In this document: one piece after another, positions 54,452-63,256 of the stretch
How the letters are laid out: the number at the start of each line of letters is the position of its first letter
Numbering within the stretch: the stretch's first letter is position 1
Source: Hamadaea flava
GTDB taxonomy: Bacteria > Actinomycetota > Actinomycetes > Mycobacteriales > Micromonosporaceae
Assembly (NCBI RefSeq): GCF_024172085.1
Contig: NZ_JAMZDZ010000001.1
Location: 8,184,001 to 8,248,000 of the forward strand
Direction: 5' to 3'
Length of the DNA stretch: 64,000 nt
Translations under genes and position numbers: made by a program
The notes under the pieces: model-generated
The model's database searches: none
Seen by the model: only the letters and a program-made list of their open reading frames with translations
What the model was told of the DNA's origin: nothing

Positions 54452-55968
54452 TGCAGGCCCAGCGTACGCAGGGCGGCGCGGCCGCGGTCCAGGTCGTCGG
54501 CGCTGAGGTTGTTCGGGCGGTCGAGTTCGATCTCGCCGAGCGAGCGGTTGTTGGTCACGTCGAACAGTTCGACGTGGACCACGCCGTCGACGTCGTAGGA
54601 CATGACGGTGCGGATGGGCGCGCCCTTGGGCAGTCCGGGGGGCAAGGCCATGTGGGTGCTGTGCAGGACCGCGACGTACTCGGGATCCTCGTCCTCGCCT
54701 TCGGTGACCTGTATGTCGATGCGGCCCTGGTGGTGATAGATCGTGAAGGACAACGCCTCGTGCTGGCACGGGATGCGCGAATTGCGAGGGATGATCACCA
54801 CGTTGACCCGGCGGCCCGTCTCCTCGTCGAGCAGGATCTCGCCGAGCGCCTGCGAGGTGACGTCCACGACGGTCACGGGGATGGCCGGCGCCTGCCCGGC
54901 CTGCTCCGCCTGGAGCTGACCGGCCAAGATCGCCGCGCCGATGGCGACCGCCTCGTCCGGGTTGACCCCCGGCTCGGGGTCCTTGCCGGACAGGTGTCGC
55001 ACCAGCTGCCGGATCATCGGCATCCGGGTCGAGCCGCCGACAAGCAGTACCTTGTCGATCTCGGCCCAGGTGAGCCCGGCCTGGTCGAGCACGGATTCGG
55101 TCAGCATCTCGATCCGGTCCAGCAGGTCGGCCGTCATCGACTCGAAGCCGTCGCGGGTCACCGGGAACCGGTATGCCCGGCCGCCCGCGCTGAGGTGGAT
55201 CGTCGACTCGGCGACGCTGGACATCCGAATCTTCGCTGCCTCGCACCGTTCCCGCAGGTCGACTGACAGCTGCGGGTCGTCGTCGAGGTCTGGGCCGCCC
55301 TGCTCGGTCAGCCGCCCTTGCACGTAGGCGATGAGTCGGTTGTCGAAGTCGAAGCCGCCCAGGTTGCGATCGCCGTCAGTGGCGACCACCTCGAACTCCG
55401 TGCCACCGGCGGCGCGCATGACGGTGACGTCGAACGTGCCGCCGCCGAGGTCGAAGACGAAACAGGTGCCGGTCGCGCCGGTCTTGAGCCCGTACGCCAG
55501 CGCGGCCGCGGTCGGTTCGTTGATCAGCCGCAGCACGTTCAGCCCAGCCAGCTCACCGGCGTCTCGGGTGGCTTTGCGGCGGGCGTCGTCGAAGTACGCC
55601 GGAACGGTGATGACCACGTCCCGGACCGGTGTTCCGAGCGTGGCTGCGGCGTCCTCAGCCAATCGGCGCAGGATGAGCGACGACACGTGCTCGGCCCGGT
55701 ACTCCTTGCCTCGCTGATCGACGTAGACCGGGTTCGCCTCGCCCATCCGCCGCTTGACGAATTGGACGCAGTCCTCCGGCTGCATGGCCATCGAGTGCTG
55801 GGCGAGCTTGCCGACCAGGATCTGGTCCGGCGACTCGAACAGCACGATCGACGGCGTGAGCCGGTCGCCGTCGCGGTTGGTCAGCACCTCCGGCTGGGCG
55901 CCGCCGGGCACGGCTGCCGCGGCGGCGGAGAAGGTCGTGCCGAGGTCGATCCCGATCACCTGTGTCAT
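54448..55968 (-). CDS. Lid-less Hsp70 (DnaK-like) chaperone
   Basis: 506 residues against 610-640 for DnaK. Full ATPase domain: VIGIDLGTTFSAAA, VVITVPAYFDDARRKATRDAG, INEPTAAALAYG, CFVFDLGGGTFDVTVM, VLLVGGSTRMPMI. The linker and beta-substrate domain run from VVDVTSQALGEILL to about residue 485; the helical lid is missing and the tail ends LDRGRAALRTLGLQ. Without a lid, clients are held loosely, suggesting a specialised role. It lies 4 bp after the J-like gene and overlaps the GrpE-like gene, forming a dedicated operon. No HspR or CIRCE site precedes it. Confidence 0.92.
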   Translation of the reverse strand: MTQVIGIDLGTTFSAAAAAVPGGAQPEVLTNRDGDRLTPSIVLFESPDQILVGKLAQHSMAMQPEDCVQFVKRRMGEANPVYVDQRGKEYRAEHVSSLILRRLAEDAAATLGTPVRDVVITVPAYFDDARRKATRDAGELAGLNVLRLINEPTAAALAYGLKTGATGTCFVFDLGGGTFDVTVMRAAGGTEFEVVATDGDRNLGGFDFDNRLIAYVQGRLTEQGGPDLDDDPQLSVDLRERCEAAKIRMSSVAESTIHLSAGGRAYRFPVTRDGFESMTADLLDRIEMLTESVLDQAGLTWAEIDKVLLVGGSTRMPMIRQLVRHLSGKDPEPGVNPDEAVAIGAAILAGQLQAEQAGQAPAIPVTVVDVTSQALGEILLDEETGRRVNVVIIPRNSRIPCQHEALSFTIYHHQGRIDIQVTEGEDEDPEYVAVLHSTHMALPPGLPKGAPIRTVMSYDVDGVVHVELFDVTNNRSLGEIELDRPNNLSADDLDRGRAALRTLGLQ

Positions 55969-55972
55969 CGCG

Positions 55973-57100
55973 TCACCTCCACGGTCCGAACTGGCCCTGC
56001 TCGAACTGCCAGGCCTTCAGGTTGGTCTTCCACTGTGGTTCCAGCGACACGGCGTACACCAACCCGAGCACGGCGAGATAGCCGACGAGGAGCAATCCGG
56101 CGATGACGGCCGGCCCCACCTCGTCCGTCGTGTTGCCGCACACACACAGCAGGGCCAGGGCCACGGCTATGACGCCGCTGACCTTGACGACGCCGAAGCT
56201 GCGGATCCAGGCGTCCGGCGGCAGCCGCCGCACCTCGCAGTCGCGCAGGTACTGCTCCATCTGGTCGATCTGCCCGTGCAGCTCCGGATCGGTCGAGACG
56301 TGGCGCGCCCGGGAGAGATATGCCCGCATCTGATGGATCTCGGCCGGGGCGGTGACGGTGTAGCCGTCGTGCTCGCGATAGGCCGGGACCATTTCGGCCG
56401 CGTTGGTCAGGGCGAATCCGAGGGCGTCGCCGACGAACTCGGGATCGGTGGCCGTGGCGTACAGCGTTTCGAGGAGTTGCAGTCCGGCCGCGCCGCGCCC
56501 GGAGCGCATGAGCACTTCGGCCGATTCGACGGTGGCGTATTCGGCCGTGGGATCGAGGCGGCGTACCGTCTCGAACGCCTGGAGGGCGGCGTCCCACTGT
56601 TCCAGCTCGGTGTGCGCCAACCCGACCAGGTAGTGGTGCTCGGGCTCGGCCGGATCGAGGGACACCGCGCGTCGCGCCTCGAACAACGCCTGGCGCGCGT
56701 TGCCGAGACTGCCGTTGGCCTGCGCCATCAGCCGCCACGCCGCGGCCACGCCGTCGCCGAGTACGCGACGAGCCTCGTTCGCGCAGTACAACGCGCCGTG
56801 GTAGTCGCCGGCCTCCATGCGTTGCGCGGCCTCAGCCAGCCAGTCGTTTGTGGACACCATGGCGGGACCAACGGTCGGCGCGGCGGACAGCCGCAGGTCG
56901 TGTGCCTGCCGCTGGGCCGGATCGAGCAGGACGCGTTTGGCTTCCATCAACTGCTCGGCGCGACGCTCGGCCGCTTGGCGCTTGGCCTGGTCGGCATGGT
57001 TCATCCGGCGCTGGTTCTTGCGGTACTCCTCTTTGATCTTCTGCTCGATCTCGGCAGGGGTGGCCGACGACGGCATGCCGAGCAGGTCGTAGTAGTTCAT
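55973..57100 (-). CDS. J-domain-like, TPR and membrane-anchored partner of Hsp70
   Basis: 375 residues. Residues 1-70 are a J-like domain (MNYYDLLGMPSSATPAEIEQKIKEEYR, LLDPAQRQAHD) in which the catalytic HPD is replaced by His35-Ala36-Asp37; residues 80-300 hold TPR repeats (WLAEAAQRMEAGDYHGALYCANEARR, ARRAVSLDPAEPEHHYLVGLAHTELEQWDAALQAFE); residues 303-355 give two membrane helices (VVKVSGVIAVALALLCVCG, AVIAGLLLVGYLAVLGLVYAV). It would tether the lid-less Hsp70 to the membrane; whether it stimulates ATP hydrolysis without the Pro of HPD is uncertain. First gene of the operon. Confidence 0.85.
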   Translation of the reverse strand: MNYYDLLGMPSSATPAEIEQKIKEEYRKNQRRMNHADQAKRQAAERRAEQLMEAKRVLLDPAQRQAHDLRLSAAPTVGPAMVSTNDWLAEAAQRMEAGDYHGALYCANEARRVLGDGVAAAWRLMAQANGSLGNARQALFEARRAVSLDPAEPEHHYLVGLAHTELEQWDAALQAFETVRRLDPTAEYATVESAEVLMRSGRGAAGLQLLETLYATATDPEFVGDALGFALTNAAEMVPAYREHDGYTVTAPAEIHQMRAYLSRARHVSTDPELHGQIDQMEQYLRDCEVRRLPPDAWIRSFGVVKVSGVIAVALALLCVCGNTTDEVGPAVIAGLLLVGYLAVLGLVYAVSLEPQWKTNLKAWQFEQGQFGPWR

Positions 57101-57169
57101 CGAGTCTGGAGCCCCGTCCTCGAGTCAGGTGTCTCGCGGGTGATGTCTCACGGAGGTACGGCGTAGCTC

Positions 57170-57175
57170 AATATA
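57170..57175 (-). promoter_or_regulatory. -10 box of the accessory chaperone operon
   Basis: TATATT on the minus strand (57175-57170), with TGAGGC 17 bp upstream as a weak -35. The 5' leader is about 63 nt. No CIRCE, HAIR or other heat-shock element is visible. Confidence 0.45.
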
Positions 57176-57215
57176 GACGACGACCGCACGCTGCCTCAGG
57201 CTCGAAAATGGACGG

Positions 57216-59756
57216 TCAGGCGGCGTCCCGTCGACGGGCGCGCAGGGCACGGACCACCCCGTCGCGGCCGTCCATGATGATGCGGCGCAGCGCGCCCGGC
57301 CGGTCCGGGTCGGCCAGCCATGCGTCGGACGCGTCGATCGTGGCCTGCGAGATCTGCAGGGCGGGATAGGTCGCCCGGGCGAACCACAGGCCCATCTGCG
57401 CGTCGAACGTCGCGTACGCCTCCTGCACCTCGGCGAAGTAGTGCCCGGCGTACGGCGCGGTCAGCTCTTCCTGGCCGGTGTGCTGGAACCCGCTGCCGAG
57501 CGCCATGACCTCCCAGTTGGCCCGGCCGGACTGGGTCAGCCGCCGCCAGGTGTCGGCCTTCGCCGCCGCGGTGGGCAGCAGTGCTCCGGCCTTCGCCGCG
57601 CGCTGGCGGCCCCCGGCGGTGGCGTCGCGCTCCAGTTCGGCGGCGATCTCGGCCGAATCGATCGCGCCGACGGCGGCCAGCGCCTCGACGAGGTGCCAGC
57701 GCAGGTCGACGCCCAGTTCCAGCCCGTCCGGTACGCCGTCCCCGCGCAGCCAGCCGAGCAGCACCGCCGTCTCGTCGAGCGTACGGGCCGAGTCGGCGTA
57801 CGTGCGGGCCCAGACCTGCTGCAGATCGCTGCCCGGCTCCGCCTGCTCCAGCGCTGTCCGGGTCGCCGCGTGCAGCGTCGCCCAGCCGGTCGGCGCCCAG
57901 CCCGGATCGATGAACTGGGCGAGCGCCCGCTGCGCCTTGGTGAGCACCGCCGAGACCAGGTTGGCGTCGGTCTCGGCGGGCAGGTTCGCGGCGACCTGAC
58001 CCACGTACGCCCGCCCCGGCAGCTCGGCGTCGCAGACCATGTCCCAGGCGGCCGACCAGGCCAGCGCCCGCTGCATCGGCTGCGGGAACGCCGACAGGTG
58101 CCGCAGCAGCGTCTGCGTCGACCGCTCGTCCAGGCGCACCTTGGCGTACGTGAGGTCGTCGTCGTTGAGCAGCAGCACATCCGGCTGCCGCTGGCCCCGC
58201 AGTTCGGCGAGGTCGGTCCGGTCGCCGGTGACGTCGGCCTCGATCCGGCTGCGCCGCACGAGCCGGCCGTCGATCAGGTCGTAGAGGCCGATCGCGATGC
58301 GATGGTCGCGAAGGGTCGGATGGCCCTCCGGAGCCTCCTGGCCGATGACGACCGAGCGATACGTCCCGTCGGCGTCCACCTCGATCTGCGGCCGCAGCGT
58401 GTTGACCTCGGCCGTACGCAGCCAGCGGCGCGCGTACTCGCCGAGGTCCCGGCCGCTGGCCTGTTCGAGGGCGCGCAGCAGGTCGGCGAAGGTGGCGTTG
58501 CCCCAGGCGTGTTCGGTGAGGTGGGACTGCACGGCCGTGCGGAAGGTCTGTTCGCCCACGTACGCCACGAGCTGCTTGAGGACGCTGGCGCCCTTCGAGT
58601 ACGTGATCGCGTCGAAGTTGCTCTCGGTGGCCAGCGTGTCCGGCACCTCGGTGTAGATGGGGTGCGTCGAGGACAGCTGGTCCTGCCGGTACGCCTCGGC
58701 CTTGGCGGTGGCAAGGAAGGTGGCCCACGCGCCGGTGTGCCGGGTGACGCTGGTGGTGGCCCAGTAGCCGGCCCAGTCGGCGAACGACTCGTTCAGCCAC
58801 AGGTCGTCCCACCAGCGCAGGGTGACGAGGTCCCCGAACCACATGTGGGCCATCTCGTGCATGATGACCATCGCCCGCCACTCGTGCTCGACGGCGGTGG
58901 CCTTCGACCGGAACAGGCACAGTTCCTCGGAGAACGTGATGCAGCCGAAGTTCTCCATCGCGCCCATGTTGTACTCGGGCAGCAGGATCTGGTCGTACTT
59001 CGGCAGGGGATAGCGGACGCCGAAGGACGACTGGAAGTGGTCCAGGCCCCGCTTGGTGACGTCGAGGAACTCGTCCGCGTCGAGGTGCTCGGCGACCGAG
59101 GCCCGGCAGAACAGGCCCAGGTCGATGCCGTCGTGGGTGTCGCGTACCTCGTGGAAGGGCCCGGCGCAGACGGCTCCCACGTAGCTGCTCATCTTCGGGG
59201 ACCGCTGGAAGTGGACGACCTTGGCCCCGTTGGCCAGCGGCTCGACCCGGTCGACCGGCATCGTCGAGGTGACCAGCCAGTGGCCCGGAACGGTGACGTG
59301 CCAGGTGAACTCGGCCTTCAGATCGGGCTGGTCGAAGCAGGCGTACGCCCGCTGGCTGTCGGCGGGGCAGAACGAGGAGTAGACGTAGACCTCGCCGTCG
59401 ACCGGGTCGACCGCCCGGTGCAGGCCCTGCCCGCTCGACGAGTACGCGAACTCGGCCTCCACGACGAGGAAGTTGCCGCCGAACTCGGTCGCGAGCGCGT
59501 ACCCCTTGACGGGGTCGAATTCGAGCGACTGCGGCTGCCCGTTCAGGGTGACCTCGGTCAGCCGCTCGGCGGCGACCTCGATGACCGCCTCGGTGTCCCG
59601 GCAGTGGAAGGTGACCTCGGTCCGGGAGCGGAACGTCCCCTCGCCGGGTCCGCCTGCGCCGTCGGTCAGGTCGAGCTGGATGTCGTAGTGCCCCACCTCG
59701 AGCGCGGCGGCCCGCTCGATCGCCTCGGTCTGCGTGATGTTGCGAATCGCGGCCAC
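57216..59756 (-). CDS. pepN: Aminopeptidase N (M1 family)
   Basis: 846 residues from a GTG preceded by GGGGAGGCGAC. M1 metallopeptidase: substrate-binding GAMENFG, zinc site IMHEMAHMWFGDLVTLRWWDDLWLNESFADW (HExxH with the Glu 19 residues on), and the catalytic Tyr region ITYSKGASVLKQL. The C-terminal ERAP1-like helical domain (residues about 520-830) is complete, as in actinobacterial PepN. Cytoplasmic protein turnover. Transcribed toward the chaperone operon, which has its own promoter. Confidence 0.95.
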   Translation of the reverse strand: MAAIRNITQTEAIERAAALEVGHYDIQLDLTDGAGGPGEGTFRSRTEVTFHCRDTEAVIEVAAERLTEVTLNGQPQSLEFDPVKGYALATEFGGNFLVVEAEFAYSSSGQGLHRAVDPVDGEVYVYSSFCPADSQRAYACFDQPDLKAEFTWHVTVPGHWLVTSTMPVDRVEPLANGAKVVHFQRSPKMSSYVGAVCAGPFHEVRDTHDGIDLGLFCRASVAEHLDADEFLDVTKRGLDHFQSSFGVRYPLPKYDQILLPEYNMGAMENFGCITFSEELCLFRSKATAVEHEWRAMVIMHEMAHMWFGDLVTLRWWDDLWLNESFADWAGYWATTSVTRHTGAWATFLATAKAEAYRQDQLSSTHPIYTEVPDTLATESNFDAITYSKGASVLKQLVAYVGEQTFRTAVQSHLTEHAWGNATFADLLRALEQASGRDLGEYARRWLRTAEVNTLRPQIEVDADGTYRSVVIGQEAPEGHPTLRDHRIAIGLYDLIDGRLVRRSRIEADVTGDRTDLAELRGQRQPDVLLLNDDDLTYAKVRLDERSTQTLLRHLSAFPQPMQRALAWSAAWDMVCDAELPGRAYVGQVAANLPAETDANLVSAVLTKAQRALAQFIDPGWAPTGWATLHAATRTALEQAEPGSDLQQVWARTYADSARTLDETAVLLGWLRGDGVPDGLELGVDLRWHLVEALAAVGAIDSAEIAAELERDATAGGRQRAAKAGALLPTAAAKADTWRRLTQSGRANWEVMALGSGFQHTGQEELTAPYAGHYFAEVQEAYATFDAQMGLWFARATYPALQISQATIDASDAWLADPDRPGALRRIIMDGRDGVVRALRARRRDAA

Positions 59757-59805
59757 GTCGCCTCCCCGTCCGGTTCCTGCAAACGTAGTTGATGCGGCGC
59801 TATCG

Positions 59806-59842
59806 CGGGAGCCCCACGATCCGGCGGACCGTGGGGCTCCCG
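59806..59842. terminator. Hairpin terminator of the GH63-like gene
   Basis: CGGGAGCCCCACG (59806-59818) and CGTGGGGCTCCCG (59830-59842), loop 11 nt, immediately beyond the stop of the gene ending at 59849. Confidence 0.75.
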
Positions 59843-59848
59843 GCTACC

Positions 59849-62800
59849 TCAGGAGGTGAAGACCTTCACCTCCAGCAGGCCGAGCGACGATGTCCCGGTC
59901 GCGGTCAGCACGACCCGCAACCGGGTGGTCGAGGTCGCGGTGAAGGTGACCGTGTTGTACGCGTTCTTCGTCAGCGTGTACGCGCCGGCGCCGGGCACGT
60001 CGGCGTACGCCGTGCCGTTCCAGTACTGGAGCTTCCACGACGACGGCATGTCGATGCCTTGGTCGTCGTCGAAGAAGTAGACCTGGGCGCGGCTGATCGA
60101 CTGGGCCGTCGACCATTGCAGCTCGGCGGTCTGCGTACCGGTCTCCGGCCAGGTGCCCCACCGGTTGCCCTGGTTGGTGCCGCCCCAGTTGGAGCTGGTC
60201 GGTTCGTCGCCGTTGTTGATTGCGGCACAGCTCTCCCACGACGAGGTGTAACTGCACACCGGCGACGCCGACAGGGCCAGGTTCGTCACCGGCGGCGGCT
60301 GCGTACCGCCGCGGTTGAAGATCTTGACCTCGGTCAGGCCGGTCTTGGCGCCGGACGCGTTGGTCGCCAGTACGCGTACCCGTTGGGCACTGATGGCCGG
60401 GAAGGTCACCAGGTTGTAGTTGGCGCGGGGCGCGCCCGGCGACTTGGCCTGGCTGGGCACGCTGACCCAGGCGGACCCGTTGTAGTACTGGATGTCGTAC
60501 GCGGACGGCGCCCGGTACGTGGTGCTGGCGGGCCGGCTGTCCTTGAAGTAGAGCCGGACCTCGTTGAGCGTGCGGGCCGTGCCGAAGTTGACCTCGTACC
60601 AGTCCTGGCTGTTCGGCGAGCCGCCCGCGCCCCAGTAGGGCTCGTTGATCGGGAAGCCGTCGACGGCGGCCGCGGTGCTGGTGCCTGAGCCGCTGTAGGA
60701 GGCGCTGACCGTCGCGCCGGTGGCGAGGTTGGTCAGGGCCGGCAGGGTGGTGTCGACGCCGGCCTTGGCCAGCTCGTCGAGGACCCGCGCATCGGACTGG
60801 ACGACCTGGTTGGGTGCCTGGAGCGACGAGTAGGACGTGTTGTAGGAGACGGTGCCGGTGGTGGTGACCGCGCCGGTCGCCGGGTCCCAGGTGAACGGGA
60901 CCAGCGAGTTGACGGTGGCGACCCGGGTGCCGTTGATGAAGATGGAGTAGCCCTCGGGCACGCCGGGGTAGCGCACGACGCCGTCGGCCGGGTCGTCCCA
61001 GACGATGCTCAGGTCGGCGTTGCGGTAGCGGATGTTGTTGACGGTGAAGTGGGTCCAGTCGATGTTGATCGGCGACAGCTCGACCTTGGCGTCGTTGCGC
61101 GGGCGCAGGCCCGCGACGTCCTCGATCATCGTCCAGTTCCCGCTGCCGAGGATGTTGTGGTGGATCCAGGAGCGGTAGGTGATCGACGAGCCGTTCCAGT
61201 TGGCCCAGAACTCGTTGGCGTCCGGGTACGCCATGTTGCCGTTGACGTACTGGGCGTAGGCGTTCCAGTAGAGCAGCTTCTTGTACCAGTCGGCGGTGAT
61301 CCACGAGTTGGGGTAGTTGCGGATGACCGAGCTGATCAGCCGGAACTGGACGGTCGAGTTGATGGTGGAGAAGTTGTTGCTGCCCGTCCCGGCCGCGGCC
61401 TTGTCGGCCTGGTTCGCGGTGTAGAACGGGAAGATCGGGTACTGCGCCGGGTCGTCGAACAGGCGCAGCGCCTGCTTGTAGGTGGTGGTGTTCGGGATCG
61501 CGTTGACCGCGAACGGGTAGTAGATGTTGATCTCCTTCCAGGGGTTGAACGCCCCGTCGGAGACCATCCGGTTCTCGAACAGGTTGCGGCTGGGGTTCCA
61601 CAACACGTTCACGATGGCGTTGCCGATGTCGGTGGCGAGCTGGCGCATCTCGGCCGCCTTGGCCGTGTTGCCCGCCGCCTCGTACGCTGCCGCCGCGGCG
61701 AGCGCGCCGCTGTACTGGTACGCCGACTCGCCCCGGTCCATCTTGCCGGCCCGCCAGTCGAAGGAGACCGCGTCGGCGTCGTTGCCGGTCAGCGCGCCCC
61801 AGTCGTACTCGATGAGCTTGTTGTTGTTGGTGTCGTAGTAGGCGAGCTGGCCCTTGACGTCGCCTTCGGCGTACTTGGCGAGGTTGGCCGCGATCGCCGG
61901 CTGGCCGCCGTGGATCTGGTAGCTCTTCCAGGCCGCCTCGGCGATGTACTGCGTGTAGCTGTTGGACCAGTTCTCCGGGTCGCCCGGGTTGTCCACGAAT
62001 CGCGCGCCCTTGCTCACCTGCCCGGCAGACAGCCAGTCGCCGTAGGCGTACAGCGGTGTGCGCAGGTACTTCAGATCGTCGATGTGCATCGGCTGGGTCA
62101 GCACGATCGCGTTGTTGTAGCCGAGCGCGCCCTCGACGGAGATCGGGAACTGATAGGTCTGCCCCGGGATGTCGGCGTCGAGGTTGTTGAACCGCATGAG
62201 CCACCAGCGGTAGTAGTAGTTCTTCTTCAACGCCGGCTCGGGGGAGTCGAAGTAGGGGATGTTGTCCGCCCACCACTTGTTGTACGCCCGGACGTGGGTG
62301 GCGAACGCGGTGGCGTTGGAGTACCCGGCGTAGGCGCTGTACTCGGTGGCCGAGTCCGGGATCTCGCTCGCGATGAAGCCCATGACGACCTTCGCCGTGG
62401 CGGTGGCCCCGGCCGCCACCGTGATGGAGCGGTTCAGCCCGCCGCTGGAGACGGCGAAAGCGTCCCCGGTCAGCCGGGTCGTCAGCGTCGTCAGGCTGTT
62501 CTTCACCCCGGTCGAACCGGTCAGCTCGCTGCCGCTGCCGCTGGTGGCGTACGGGGAGACCGCGCGCAGGGTCAGCGTCGTCGACGCCGATCCGCTGTTG
62601 GTGATCGACAGGTTCGTCACCGCGACGTTGTTGTTCGTGATGAACTTCTGCTGGGTGATCGTGATCGATCCGCTGGTGAAGACGTTCTTCGAGGAGGACG
62701 GTGCCTGCCACCGCTGTGACGGCTGCTCCGAGAACGTCCCCGGGCTGGCCGTGATCGTGTACGCGTTGTTGTCGCTGATGCTCTCCCAGTACGCGACATG

Positions 62801-63151
62801 GCCGGCGAAGCCCATCGTGCCCGGGGTGTGGGTCTTCATGAACAGGGCCCGGCCCCGCGTCATGAGGATGGCCCCGTCGGCGTCGGCGGGATCACTGCCG
62901 CCGCTGCGGGACAGCAGCCGGTCCATCCAGAAGTCGGTGCCGCCGCTTTCGGCGTTGTACATCGCCTGCATCATGTTGCCGGTGGTGTAGCCGACCGGGG
63001 CGGCCGGGATCGCCGGTCCGGTGAAGGTCGGCAGCCCGATGGTCTGGGCGGCATAGCCGGGCGTCGGCTGCGCGGTCAGCAGAGCGGCGCCTAGCGTCGC
63101 TACCGTGAAAGCCGCGACGCGGCGCCGGAAGGTGGTGCCGGTGGAGCCCAT
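59849..63151 (-). CDS. Secreted glycoside hydrolase, MGH1/GH63-like, with discoidin domains
   Basis: 1,100 residues from the ATG at 63151 (AGGAGGTGACGC upstream). Sec/Tat-type signal (FRRRVAAFTVATLGAALLTA). N-terminal beta region, then an (alpha/alpha)6 barrel (NNAIVLTQPMHIDDLKYLRTPLYAYGDWL, VSFDWRAGKMDRGESAYQYSGALAAAAAY, WITADWYKKLLYWNAYAQYV, WIHHNILGSGNWTMIEDVAGL) of the MGH1-like group related to GH63/GH37. C-terminal F5/8 type C (discoidin) modules at about 850-985 and 1000-1100 bind galactose- or arabinose-containing glycans in related proteins. Together with the following gene it suggests extracellular breakdown of arabinose/galactose-rich plant polymers. Confidence 0.8.
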   Translation of the reverse strand: MGSTGTTFRRRVAAFTVATLGAALLTAQPTPGYAAQTIGLPTFTGPAIPAAPVGYTTGNMMQAMYNAESGGTDFWMDRLLSRSGGSDPADADGAILMTRGRALFMKTHTPGTMGFAGHVAYWESISDNNAYTITASPGTFSEQPSQRWQAPSSSKNVFTSGSITITQQKFITNNNVAVTNLSITNSGSASTTLTLRAVSPYATSGSGSELTGSTGVKNSLTTLTTRLTGDAFAVSSGGLNRSITVAAGATATAKVVMGFIASEIPDSATEYSAYAGYSNATAFATHVRAYNKWWADNIPYFDSPEPALKKNYYYRWWLMRFNNLDADIPGQTYQFPISVEGALGYNNAIVLTQPMHIDDLKYLRTPLYAYGDWLSAGQVSKGARFVDNPGDPENWSNSYTQYIAEAAWKSYQIHGGQPAIAANLAKYAEGDVKGQLAYYDTNNNKLIEYDWGALTGNDADAVSFDWRAGKMDRGESAYQYSGALAAAAAYEAAGNTAKAAEMRQLATDIGNAIVNVLWNPSRNLFENRMVSDGAFNPWKEINIYYPFAVNAIPNTTTYKQALRLFDDPAQYPIFPFYTANQADKAAAGTGSNNFSTINSTVQFRLISSVIRNYPNSWITADWYKKLLYWNAYAQYVNGNMAYPDANEFWANWNGSSITYRSWIHHNILGSGNWTMIEDVAGLRPRNDAKVELSPINIDWTHFTVNNIRYRNADLSIVWDDPADGVVRYPGVPEGYSIFINGTRVATVNSLVPFTWDPATGAVTTTGTVSYNTSYSSLQAPNQVVQSDARVLDELAKAGVDTTLPALTNLATGATVSASYSGSGTSTAAAVDGFPINEPYWGAGGSPNSQDWYEVNFGTARTLNEVRLYFKDSRPASTTYRAPSAYDIQYYNGSAWVSVPSQAKSPGAPRANYNLVTFPAISAQRVRVLATNASGAKTGLTEVKIFNRGGTQPPPVTNLALSASPVCSYTSSWESCAAINNGDEPTSSNWGGTNQGNRWGTWPETGTQTAELQWSTAQSISRAQVYFFDDDQGIDMPSSWKLQYWNGTAYADVPGAGAYTLTKNAYNTVTFTATSTTRLRVVLTATGTSSLGLLEVKVFTS

Positions 63152-63208
63152 GCGCGTCACCTCCTGATGACGTCGTTTTTCGGGGGGTTGAGGGGCGTGG
63201 ATGACCGA

Positions 63209-63249
63209 CGGGCGGCGGCGGGATGCCGGGTACATCCCGCCGCCGCCCG
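63209..63249. terminator. Hairpin terminator of the GH127-like gene
   Basis: CGGGCGGCGGCGGGATG (63209-63225) pairs perfectly with 63233-63249; loop 7 nt. Lies just past the stop at 63257. Confidence 0.8.
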
Positions 63250-63256
63250 CCGGGGC

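Noticed and set aside
57101-57215. HAIR or CIRCE heat-shock operator before the chaperone operon
   Set aside because: No CTTGAGT-N7-ACTCAAG or TTAGCACTC-type inverted repeat could be found; the word TTGAGC alone is not enough.
59844-62711. A 955-codon frame overlapping the MGH1-like gene in another register
   Set aside because: Arg/Gln/His-rich shadow of the real reading frame, which has signal peptide and domain motifs.
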